From Bacillota bacterium (GTDB lineage Bacteria; Bacillota_A; Clostridia; Peptostreptococcales; Anaerovoracaceae), in contig JAFRWQ010000217.1 of assembly GCA_017437925.1 (NCBI GenBank), positions 1 to 12,744 of the forward strand: a stretch of DNA of 12,744 bases. The letters are read 5' to 3'. The position numbers and the translations under genes were made by a program. Of the stretch, positions 6,704-12,744 are shown piece by piece; the first letter of the stretch is position 1, and every line of letters begins with the position of its first letter. Under the pieces are notes generated by a model, which searched no databases, was not told the DNA's origin, and worked only from the letters and a program-made list of their open reading frames with translations.

Positions 6704-7972
6704 CTAAAATATCATGGTCGCGAAGTAGTCCTCGGGGGTCTCGGCCCTTCTCATGAGGCTGACGCTGCCGTCTTCTCTTAAAAGCAGCTCCGCGGAGCGC
6801 AGCTTGCCGTTGTAATTGTAGCCCATGGAAAAGCCGTGGGCTCCGGCGTCGTGTATGAAGAGGAGGTCGCCGGGCAGGGTCTTCGGGAGCATCCTGTCGA
6901 CTGCGAACTTGTCGTTGTTCTCGCAGAGGGATCCGGCGACGTCGTACATGAAGTCTTTGGGCTCGTTTTCTTTTCCCAGCACCGTGATGTGGTGGTAGGC
7001 CCCGTACATGGCGGGACGCATGAGGTTCGCCGCGCAGGCGTCCACTCCCAAGTATTCCTTATATATATGCTTCTCGTGGATGACCCTGGTGATAAGGGCT
7101 CCGTAGGGGCCGGTGACAAAGCGCCCCAGCTCGGCGAAGAGCCTCACATCGCCCAGACCCGCGGGGATCAGTATCTCCTCGAAGGCTTTTCTAACCCCTT
7201 CTCCTATGGCGGCGATGTCGTTCCTGCTCTGGCCGGGGAGGTAGGGTATGCCTATGCCGCCGGAAAGGTTTATGAACGAGGTCCTGAGGCCTGTCTCTTC
7301 CTTCAGGCGGACAGCCAGCCTGAAGAGTATGGAGGCCAGGGCAGGAAAATAGTCGTTGGACAGGGTGGAGGAAGCAAGAAAGGCGTGAAGGCCCAGTTCC
7401 TTTACTCCCATGGCCGCAAGGCGGCGGTAGGCCTCGGTCACCTGCTGCGGAGTCATGCCGTACTTGGCCTTGCCCGGCTCGTCCATGGTCTGAAAGCCTT
7501 CCTTGGATTCGCCCAGCACGAAGACCCCGCCGGGATTAAAGCGGCAGGCGACGGCCTCGGGCAGCTTTTCGCAGCTCTCCTTAAGGAAATCCACCAGCGT
7601 TATATCGTCAAGGGTCACAACGGCGCCCAGCTCCTGAGCCTTCTTAAACTCTTCGGCCGGGGTGTCGTTGCTGGTGAACATTATCTCCCTGCCTTTAAAG
7701 CCGCAGCGCTCAGAGAGCATGAGCTCGGTGAGGGAAGAGCAGTCGGTGCCGAAGCCTTCTTCCTTAAGTATCTTCAGTATGCCCGGCGTGGGAGCTGCCT
7801 TTACGGCGAAATACTCCTTAAAGCCTTTGTTCCAGCTGAAGGCCTCTTTGATCTTCCCAGCGTTCTCCCTGATAGCCTTCTCGTCGTAGATGTAGAAGGG
7901 GGTGGGGAAGCTTTCGGAGATCTCCTCGGCCTGCTCTTTTGTTATGAAAGGGATCTTTTCTTCGCTTTTCAT
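6704..7972 (-). CDS. lysA: Diaminopimelate decarboxylase-family PLP enzyme (LysA-type, clostridial variant)
   Basis: This group converts meso-diaminopimelate to L-lysine; related enzymes act on ornithine, arginine or carboxynorspermidine. The 422-residue length fits. It is an alanine-racemase-fold (type III) PLP enzyme. YFAVKAAP carries the PLP lysine K58, NLSGGIGIPY the phosphate-binding glycines (238-239), and ELGRFVTGPYG includes R284. MRPAMYGAYHH includes R319, SLCENNDKF the catalytic C350-E351, and GFSMGYNYNGKLRSAELL is the dimer-interface active-site segment. Where standard LysA has HCHIGSQ this protein has HAFLASS (H196), and where the standard has CESSD it has CENND. I recall this combination from other clostridial proteins annotated as LysA, so it is probably a distinct clade. 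No other lysine-pathway gene is in view. It is transcribed divergently from the ABC transporter operon and shares its control region. Confidence 0.8.
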   Translation of the reverse strand: MKSEEKIPFITKEQAEEISESFPTPFYIYDEKAIRENAGKIKEAFSWNKGFKEYFAVKAAPTPGILKILKEEGFGTDCSSLTELMLSERCGFKGREIMFTSNDTPAEEFKKAQELGAVVTLDDITLVDFLKESCEKLPEAVACRFNPGGVFVLGESKEGFQTMDEPGKAKYGMTPQQVTEAYRRLAAMGVKELGLHAFLASSTLSNDYFPALASILFRLAVRLKEETGLRTSFINLSGGIGIPYLPGQSRNDIAAIGEGVRKAFEEILIPAGLGDVRLFAELGRFVTGPYGALITRVIHEKHIYKEYLGVDACAANLMRPAMYGAYHHITVLGKENEPKDFMYDVAGSLCENNDKFAVDRMLPKTLPGDLLFIHDAGAHGFSMGYNYNGKLRSAELLLREDGSVSLMRRAETPEDYFATMIF

Positions 7973-8005
7973 GGTCCTTCCGCCTTTTCGCCGCTGTTTT
8001 GTCTG

Positions 8006-8034
8006 ATTATATCCCCTTCGCGGGGAGATTTAAA
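8006..8034 (-). promoter_or_regulatory. Promoter of the decarboxylase gene, with an inverted repeat in its spacer
   Basis: On the minus strand TTTAAA (8029-8034) is followed after 17 bp by a perfect TATAAT (8006-8011). The predicted start is near 7999, giving a short leader before the ATG at 7972. The spacer holds a perfect inverted repeat, TCCCC/GGGGA (8012-8016 and 8022-8026). A weaker alternative promoter lies further upstream, with TATTAT as -10 inside the TGCATA array. Confidence 0.55.
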
Positions 8035-8065
8035 GCGCGAAAGGGAAGGAGAGAGTCTTTCTCTG

Positions 8066-8226
8066 TGCATAATATTAATGATTAAATGCATACAATGTAT
8101 ATTATGCAGCGTCGAGCTGCCCGGCCCTTCACTTGAAAAGCTCGAAAAAAGCACAAAATATTCATATATTCTTTAAAAAGCCACGAAAAACAAGCATATT
8201 ATGCAGAACATATCATTGATTATGCA
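8066..8226. repeat. Mirror-symmetric TGCATA/TATGCA operator-like array in the divergent region
   Basis: TGCATA occurs at 8066-8071 and 8087-8092, 21 bp apart. Its reverse complement TATGCA occurs at 8200-8205 and 8221-8226, also 21 bp apart. The four are exactly symmetric about ~8146. A fifth copy, TATGCA, is at 8103-8108. The longer string ATATTATGCA occurs three times (minus 8066-8075, plus 8099-8108, plus 8196-8205), and GCATATTATGC (8194-8204) is a perfect palindrome around a central T. The 21-bp steps are two helical turns. Such phased, symmetric sites between divergent genes are typical of a DNA-binding regulator. Arginine-repressor-type boxes are one candidate, but the match is not good enough to name it. 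Confidence 0.6.
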
Positions 8227-8244
8227 GAATATCGGTCATATAAT
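8216..8244 (+). promoter_or_regulatory. Promoter of the ABC transporter / amidohydrolase operon
   Basis: TTGATT (8216-8221) is followed after 17 bp by a perfect TATAAT (8239-8244). The predicted start is near 8251, leaving about 70 nt of leader. The last TATGCA copy (8221-8226) overlaps the -35 and the start of the spacer, so a protein bound there should block RNA polymerase. The rest of the 7973-8320 gap holds no RNA gene or riboswitch that I can recognise. Confidence 0.65.
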
Positions 8245-8320
8245 CATTCACGTAGCGAGAAAAAGCTGCAAAATGAATAAAACAAAGCGCATAACAATTA
8301 TTCACACCAAGGAGACCACA

Positions 8321-9316
8321 ATGAAAAAGTTCATCGCCATCGCTCTCGCAGCATTAATGATCCTCAGCTTCGCCGGCTGCGGAGAGAAGAAATCCACCAA
8401 GACCAACCTTGAGCTGGTATCCACCCTCGACCAGGCCATTCTGTCCCTGGCCGCAGGAAAGTGCGACGCCGTCGCCCTCGACGGAACCACCGCCCAGAAC
8501 TACGTCAACCAGTCCGACGGCGCCTTCGCCATGACCGGCATCAACTTCGACCTGACAATGTACGGCATCCACGAAGGAAACGTGGCCGCCGCCAAGAAGG
8601 GTGAGACCTCTCTCATCGAAGCCGTCAACAAGATCCTGACCGTCGCCACCACCACTCCCAGCGGCCACGTTCCCGAAGGCTACACCGACACCTACTACAC
8701 CTGGTGGGTCGCCCAGGCCAAGATCCAGTCCGGCACCGAAGATGAGAGCGCCATCGCCATCGTAGGCGACTACGACGTATTCGAAGGCAAAGACAACCCC
8801 GATGAAGACTTCAACTACCTGCTCGACACCAGCGAGCTTGAGAAGCCGACCCTCGACCTCTCCAAGGCCAGCGGAGTCCTCAAGAGCGTCCTCGACAAGG
8901 GTGTCCTGACCATTGCGACCTCTCCCGACTATCCCGCCGCCGAGTGGATCGACGACAAGGGCGTCATCTGGGGCAGCGAGATGATGATGGCCAAGTACAT
9001 CGCCGACTGCCTGGGCGTCAAGCTCCAGATCGAGACCATGGACTTCAGCGCCGTTCTCACCGCAGTCGATACCGGTAAGGTCGACATGGCAATGTCCGGC
9101 TTCGGCTGGAAGGAAGACCGCGAGCAGTCCTTCGAGCTCTCCATCGGCTATGTCGGGGACGACGACGTATCCTTCCACACCCTCATAGTACCCGCCAAGA
9201 CCAAGGATCAGTACAAGGAGCTCAAGGACTTCCAGGGCAAGCACATCCTCGCCCAGGCCGGCTCCCTGCAGCAGATGTATGTTGAAGACCAGATCCTGTG
9301 CTTCGACGAGAAGTAA
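8321..9316 (+). CDS. Amino acid ABC transporter substrate-binding lipoprotein, apparently circularly permuted
   Basis: The 331-residue product is a surface lipoprotein that should deliver a polar amino acid to the permease downstream. Residues 1-20 are a signal peptide with lipobox LSFAGC (C20 lipidated). What follows is out of the usual order. Residues about 28-136 look like the C-terminal half of a family 3 solute-binding protein: LELVSTLDQAILSLAAGKCDAVALD with ligand-type D54, then AAKKGETSLIEAVNKIL and YYTWW. An acidic linker (about 137-180) comes next. Residues about 183-325 are the N-terminal half: VLDKGVLTIATSPDYPAAEW, MMMAKYIADCLGVKLQIETMDF, TGKVDMAMSGFGWKEDREQ with R267, then LKDFQGKHILAQAGSLQQMY. 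The halves join naturally end to start. The start is set by AAGGAG 7 nt upstream; in-frame ATGs at 8201 and 8273 lie upstream of or just past the promoter and lack ribosome binding sites. A two-gene recombinant or misassembly are alternatives. Confidence 0.85.
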   Translation: MKKFIAIALAALMILSFAGCGEKKSTKTNLELVSTLDQAILSLAAGKCDAVALDGTTAQNYVNQSDGAFAMTGINFDLTMYGIHEGNVAAAKKGETSLIEAVNKILTVATTTPSGHVPEGYTDTYYTWWVAQAKIQSGTEDESAIAIVGDYDVFEGKDNPDEDFNYLLDTSELEKPTLDLSKASGVLKSVLDKGVLTIATSPDYPAAEWIDDKGVIWGSEMMMAKYIADCLGVKLQIETMDFSAVLTAVDTGKVDMAMSGFGWKEDREQSFELSIGYVGDDDVSFHTLIVPAKTKDQYKELKDFQGKHILAQAGSLQQMYVEDQILCFDEK

Positions 9317-9328
9317 GGGGGATATGAC

Positions 9329-10000
9329 ATGGGTCTCGGACCTGGCCTCATAGAGGTCTTCAAAACTTACTGGCCGATCTTCTTAAGAGGTACCGTAGGC
9401 ACCCTTAAATATGCCTTCATCGCCGTGTCATTGGGCAGCATACTGGGAGCCTTCGTAGCCCTGATCAACCTCTCCAAGAGCAAGATCCTCAACACCATAG
9501 CGACGGTATATGTGAACGTGCTCCGCGGCACCCCGCTGCTGGTGCAGATGTACATAGCCTACTTCTTCATCCCCATCGCGATACCGGCCTTAAACAACGT
9601 ATCCAAGGAAGTGTACGTGCTGATAGCTCTGATACTCAACTCCAGCGCCTACGTTTCCGAGATAATACGCGGAGGCATCAACTCCGTTGACAAGGGCCAG
9701 ACCGAGGCCGCAAGGTCGCTGGGCATGACCGCCTCCCACACCATGACCAAGATCGTTCTGCCCCAGGCGATAAAGAACATACTTCCCGCCCTGGCCAACG
9801 AATACATAGCCATGATCAAGGAGACCTCCCTTGCCGGGACCTTCATGCTCTACGAGCTGATGTACACCAGGACCCTCCTGGCCAACAAGTTCCTCGTATG
9901 GCAGCCCCTGTTCATCATAGCCGCGATCTACCTGATGCTGACACTGATACTGTCGAAGTGCGTCAGATTAATGGAAAAGAGGTTCAGCGTCAGTGACTGA
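9329..10000 (+). CDS. Amino acid ABC transporter permease (HisM/GlnP family)
   Basis: This inner-membrane subunit forms the channel of a polar amino acid importer. The product has 223 residues, normal for the family, with about five hydrophobic segments (roughly 15-42, 50-68, 77-105, 150-175 and 188-212). The family motif [14 protein letters not shown] follows the first segments. The cytoplasmic EAA loop reads [20 protein letters not shown] with the conserved Gly, and contacts the ATPase. AGGGGG just after the binding-protein stop serves as ribosome binding site, 12 nt separating the two genes. Its last 8 nt overlap the ATPase gene, so the two are translationally coupled. Only one permease gene is present, so it probably works as a homodimer. 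Confidence 0.95.
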   Translation: MGLGPGLIEVFKTYWPIFLRGTVGTLKYAFIAVSLGSILGAFVALINLSKSKILNTIATVYVNVLRGTPLLVQMYIAYFFIPIAIPALNNVSKEVYVLIALILNSSAYVSEIIRGGINSVDKGQTEAARSLGMTASHTMTKIVLPQAIKNILPALANEYIAMIKETSLAGTFMLYELMYTRTLLANKFLVWQPLFIIAAIYLMLTLILSKCVRLMEKRFSVSD

Positions 10001-10739
10001 TAATAAGCAAGTCTTGATCGAGACTGTCGATCTTCGGAAAAACTTCGGCGACCTCAAGGTGCTGAAGGGCATAAACGAAAAGATATACAAGGGCGAAGTG
10101 GTGACCATCATAGGCCCCTCGGGAGGAGGAAAATCGACCTTCCTGCGCTGCCTCAACATGCTTGAGGAGCCCTCCGGCGGCAAGGTCATCTTTGAAGGGG
10201 ACGTCCTGGACGCCAAGAGCACCGACCTCAACCTGCACAGGCAGAAGATAGGCATGGTGTTCCAGCTCTTCAACGCCTTCCCCCATCTGACCGTGCTGGA
10301 GAACATCACCCTGGCCCCGACCCTGGAACTGGGCACCCCCAAGGAGCAGGCCGAGGCCGAAGCCCTGGATCTGCTCAAGATGGTGGGCCTTGAGGATAAG
10401 GTCAACGAGTATCCCAGAAAGCTCTCCGGCGGCCAGAAGCAGAGGCTCGCCATCGTAAGGGCCCTGGCCATGCATCCCGACGTGATGCTCTTCGACGAGC
10501 CCACCAGCGCTCTCGACCCCGAGATGGTAAAGGGCGTGCTGGACGTCATCCAGGATCTGGCCGAGTCGGGCATGACCTGCGTCATAGTGACCCACGAGAT
10601 GGGCTTCGCCAAGCAGATCAGCGACCGCATACTCTTCATCGACGACGGCATAGTCGCCGAAAGCGGCACCCCCAAGGAGATGTTCGAGAACCCCAAGAAC
10701 CCCAGGACCATAGAATTCTTAAGCAAGGTCCTTTACTAA
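9993..10739 (+). CDS. Amino acid ABC transporter ATP-binding protein (GlnQ/HisP family)
   Basis: This cytoplasmic ATPase powers the importer. It has 248 residues with every nucleotide-binding motif: Walker [10 protein letters not shown] (41-49, with Gly where Ser is usual in the fifth position), Q-loop Q91 in [12 protein letters not shown], signature LSGGQKQR (144-151), Walker B VMLFDEP with D168 and E169, D-loop SALD and H-loop H201. The VFQ-FNxFPHLT block and the ending EFLSKVL are typical of polar amino acid importers. The start codon is GTG, overlapping the permease end by 8 nt, with GAGG 10 nt upstream inside the permease gene. The amidohydrolase start follows its stop by 30 nt without a terminator. 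Confidence 0.96.
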   Translation: MTDNKQVLIETVDLRKNFGDLKVLKGINEKIYKGEVVTIIGPSGGGKSTFLRCLNMLEEPSGGKVIFEGDVLDAKSTDLNLHRQKIGMVFQLFNAFPHLTVLENITLAPTLELGTPKEQAEAEALDLLKMVGLEDKVNEYPRKLSGGQKQRLAIVRALAMHPDVMLFDEPTSALDPEMVKGVLDVIQDLAESGMTCVIVTHEMGFAKQISDRILFIDDGIVAESGTPKEMFENPKNPRTIEFLSKVLY

Positions 10740-10769
10740 ACGCGGATGCGCGTAAAACGGGAGAAAGAA

Positions 10770-12212
10770 ATGGATCAGTTCAAGGAAAACGCCAAAAAGC
10801 AGGTGGAAGCGAAGAAGGACGTCATTCTGGACGTCTCCCACAAGGTCTGGGATTTCGCCGAGCTTTCCCTCAAGGAATACAAGTCGGCGGCTCTGTACGT
10901 CGAAGTGCTTAAAAACGAAGGCTTTGAGACCGAGGAAGGCCTCTGCGGCATAGACACCGCCTTCCTGGGCAAGTTCGGAAGCGGCAGACCCTGGATAGGC
11001 ATACTGGGCGAGTTCGACGCCCTCTCCGGCCTTTCCCAGAAGGCCGGCCTCGATCACCCCGAAGCCCTGGTCCCCGGAGGCGACGGCCACGGCTGCGGCC
11101 ACAACATGCTGGGAGCCGCGTCCCTCGGCGCCGCCATAGGCGTTAAGAAGTACCTTGAGGAGACCGGAAAGAGCGGCACCGTGTTCTTCTACGGCTGCCC
11201 GGGAGAAGAGGGCGGAGCATCCAAGGCCCTGATGGCCAGAGACGGAGTCTGGAACGACCTGGACGCCGCCATCACCTGGCACCCCGGCGACACCTTCAGC
11301 GTGTCCACCGGCACCGACAACTCCTGCATCCAGTACATCTACAGCTTTAAGGGCATCTCCTCCCACGCGGCGGGAAGCCCCGAGAAGGGCCGTTCGGCCC
11401 TGGACGCCGTGGAGCTGATGAACATGGGCGTGCAGTTCTTGAGAGAGCACGTGCCCTCCGACGCCCGCATCCACTACGCCATCATCAACGCGGGAGGCAA
11501 GTCTCCCAACGTGGTCCAGGCTACGGCCGACGTGCTGTACATGATACGCTCCACCAAGGTCGCCGACGCCGTCGCACTCACCAAGAGAGTCGACAAGATC
11601 GCTCAGGGAGCGGCCCTCATGACCGAGACCGAGCTTTCCACCATCTTCGTGGACGGCTGCGCCAACTCGGTGCCCAACACCACCCTCGAAAAGCTCCTCT
11701 ACAAGAATATGGAGGAGACACCACTGCCCGAATACAGCCCTGAGGACTGGGCTCTGGCCGAAGCCATAAAGAAGACCTGTCCTCCCAGGACTGAGCTGCC
11801 CGGCATGGGCGCCAAATACGACAAGAAGATCGCTGAGATCGTGAAAGAGAAGAGCCAGGACGGCACCAGGGCCATCAACGACTTCCTGCTGCCCTTCTAT
11901 ACCGGCGATGATTTCAGCGCAGGCTCCTCCGACGTGGGCGACGTGAGCTGGAACATACCCACAGCCCAGATCAGCGCCGTGACCTGGCCCTCCGGGACCC
12001 CCGGCCACTCCTGGCAGAACGTCAGCTGCGGAGCTTCGCCCATAGGCGACAAGGGCACCCTCTACGCGGCCAAGGTCATGTGCGGCGCCGTCATCGACCT
12101 GATCAACGAGCCTGAGATCATAAAAGAAGCCAAGGCAGAGCTCAAAAAGAGGGCTCCCGAAGGCTACACCTGCCCGGTGCCCGAGGGCGCCAAGCTCTAC
12201 GTTATAGATTGA
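10770..12212 (+). CDS. M20 family amidohydrolase, AbgB-like
   Basis: The enzyme is a metal-dependent hydrolase of the M20D type, expected to cleave an amide bond in the cytoplasm. The E. coli relative AbgB, with AbgA, splits p-aminobenzoyl-glutamate. It has 480 residues, matching AbgB in length. Metal and catalytic residues are visible: C109 and H111 in DGHGCGHNM, E146-E147 in CPGEEGGASKALM, H171 in TWHPGD and H413 in PGHSW. The dimerisation/lid domain includes GISSHAAGSPEKGRSALDAVELM. The start at 10770 has GGGAG 6 nt upstream; an in-frame ATG at 10746 would add 8 residues but lacks such a site. It is the last gene of the ABC operon, implying its substrate is imported by that transporter. 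Classical partners AbgA and AbgT are not in view, so the substrate may be another N-acyl or amidated amino acid. Confidence 0.88.
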   Translation: MDQFKENAKKQVEAKKDVILDVSHKVWDFAELSLKEYKSAALYVEVLKNEGFETEEGLCGIDTAFLGKFGSGRPWIGILGEFDALSGLSQKAGLDHPEALVPGGDGHGCGHNMLGAASLGAAIGVKKYLEETGKSGTVFFYGCPGEEGGASKALMARDGVWNDLDAAITWHPGDTFSVSTGTDNSCIQYIYSFKGISSHAAGSPEKGRSALDAVELMNMGVQFLREHVPSDARIHYAIINAGGKSPNVVQATADVLYMIRSTKVADAVALTKRVDKIAQGAALMTETELSTIFVDGCANSVPNTTLEKLLYKNMEETPLPEYSPEDWALAEAIKKTCPPRTELPGMGAKYDKKIAEIVKEKSQDGTRAINDFLLPFYTGDDFSAGSSDVGDVSWNIPTAQISAVTWPSGTPGHSWQNVSCGASPIGDKGTLYAAKVMCGAVIDLINEPEIIKEAKAELKKRAPEGYTCPVPEGAKLYVID

Positions 12213-12239
12213 TCTCCATAATTGTTATGCGCGGCAAAA

Positions 12240-12266
12240 GGCGCTTCCCGAAAGGGAGGCGTCTTT
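12240..12266 (+). terminator. Terminator of the ABC transporter / amidohydrolase operon
   Basis: GGCGCTTCCC (12240-12249) pairs with GGGAGGCGTC (12254-12263), a 10-bp stem with two G-T pairs closed by a GAAA tetraloop. The T tract is short and broken (TTTGTCATTT), so termination may be less efficient than at the other sites. Confidence 0.7.
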
Positions 12267-12279
12267 GTCATTTCCCGCG

Positions 12280-12308
12280 TTGAAAGCCGGGGCCGGATTT
12301 GCTAAAAT
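12280..12308 (+). promoter_or_regulatory. Promoter of the DUF554 gene
   Basis: TTGAAA (12280-12285) is followed after 17 bp by TAAAAT (12303-12308), with TGC immediately before it as an extended -10. The predicted start is near 12315, about 27 nt ahead of the ATG. It lies just after the operon terminator, so this gene should be transcribed on its own. Confidence 0.75.
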
Positions 12309-12341
12309 GGGTCTCAGCATTGAAACGAAAGGCGGAACCCC

Positions 12342-12744
12342 ATGCCCATTGGTGTCATAATTAATACGTGCTCGGTGCTCTGCGGAGGAGTCCTGGGCGC
12401 TCTTTTCAGCGGCGCCTTCTCCGACAGGCTCAAAGAAAGGCTCACCGCTATCTTCGGCCTCTGCGCCCTGTCCATGGGAGTGCCTGCGGTCGCCAATATG
12501 AAGAACATGCCGGCTGTGATACTGTCGGTGGTCATCGGCCTGATCATAGGCAGCGCCCTAAAGATCGCCGACGTTTTCGACAGGACAGGCGCCATGATGG
12601 CAAAGCTCATACCCTCCAAGGGGGCCTCGGCTTCCTCGCAGGACCTCATCACCATAGCCCTGGTCATCTTCTGCTTCAGCTCCACCGGAATGTACGGGGC
12701 CATGTGCTCGGGCTTTTCGGGAGATCACAGCATACTCATAGGCA
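12342..12744 (+). CDS. DUF554 family membrane protein, 5' part (runs off the window)
   Basis: The first 134 codons are present and the frame is still open at the window end; full-length members have about 230 residues. The N-terminus MPIGVIINTCSVLCGGVLGAL is the conserved DUF554 opening. Further hydrophobic segments follow at about residues 33-48 and 57-75, and a third begins near 103. The segment ALVIFCFSSTGMYGAMCSGFSGD matches the conserved Gly-rich block that precedes a G-D-x-S-x-L motif, here GDHSIL. It is a predicted multi-pass inner-membrane protein of unknown function. AAAGGCGGA, a modest ribosome binding site, precedes the ATG. It has its own promoter and is separated from the amidohydrolase by a terminator. 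Confidence 0.88.
   Translation, partial: MPIGVIINTCSVLCGGVLGALFSGAFSDRLKERLTAIFGLCALSMGVPAVANMKNMPAVILSVVIGLIIGSALKIADVFDRTGAMMAKLIPSKGASASSQDLITIALVIFCFSSTGMYGAMCSGFSGDHSILIG

Noticed and set aside
8113..8144. CGAGCT/AGCTCG inverted repeat followed by six A residues in the divergent region
   Set aside because: The 20-nt loop is large and the A tract is on the wrong side to make a terminator on either strand; probably chance, though it lies near the centre of the operator array.
8201..8320. Earlier in-frame start codons for the binding protein (ATG at 8201 and 8273)
   Set aside because: They lack ribosome binding sites, 8201 lies upstream of the predicted promoter, and both would bury the lipoprotein signal peptide; the ATG at 8321 has AAGGAG and a clean signal sequence.
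8245..8320. Possible riboswitch or T-box in the transporter leader
   Set aside because: The leader is only about 70 nt and shows no lysine-riboswitch or T-box hallmark and no terminator hairpin.
10041..10049. Walker A reading GPSGGGKST rather than GPSGSGKST as a sign of a defective ATPase
   Set aside because: Gly at that position fits the P-loop consensus, and all other nucleotide-binding motifs are intact. The listed span is approximate; the motif is residues 41-49 of the ATPase.

Overview
The window looks like chromosomal DNA of a GC-rich Bacillota, most likely class Clostridia. The basis is the Firmicutes-type infC-rpmI-rplT cluster with a terminator-rich leader, strong AGGAGG-type ribosome binding sites, sigma-A-like promoters, a lipoprotein solute-binding protein, a clostridial-type LysA variant, and heavy use of AGG/AGA arginine and ATA isoleucine codons despite high GC. 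No tRNA, rRNA, CRISPR array, insertion sequence or phage gene was seen. This assignment comes from reading only, not from a search.

Layout. 1-1630: 3' part of leuS. 1631-1846: promoter and attenuator-like leader with two tandem terminator hairpins. 1847-3020: infC (AUU start), rpmI and rplT, closed by a perfect terminator at 3033-3059. 3088-4071: cytoplasmic M19 dipeptidase. 4147-6615: MalY/PatB-type C-S lyase followed by an AI-2E-family membrane protein. 6640-6662: a two-way terminator shared with the convergent gene at 6704-7972, a diaminopimelate decarboxylase-family enzyme. 7973-8320: a 348-bp divergent regulatory region. 8321-12212: an apparent operon of substrate-binding lipoprotein, permease, ATPase and AbgB-like M20 amidohydrolase. 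12342-end: start of a DUF554 membrane protein with its own promoter.

Two points stand out. First, the substrate-binding protein (8321-9316) reads as a circular permutation of a family 3 solute-binding protein. The lipoprotein signal is followed directly by the normally C-terminal half, then an acidic linker, then the normally N-terminal half. The two halves appear to tile one complete fold without overlap. Second, the divergent region carries a TGCATA/TATGCA array. Two forward copies 21 bp apart and two reverse copies 21 bp apart are exactly mirror-symmetric about position ~8146, and one copy overlaps the transporter promoter. This suggests one regulator acting on both the decarboxylase and the transporter operon.

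How the genes may work together (inference): the ABC system imports a polar amino acid or an amidated/acylated amino acid, the AbgB-like hydrolase cleaves an amide bond in the cytoplasm, and the divergent PLP decarboxylase may share control because it handles a related basic amino acid. The dipeptidase and C-S lyase to the left also fit amino acid and peptide turnover, but nothing in the sequence ties them to the transporter.
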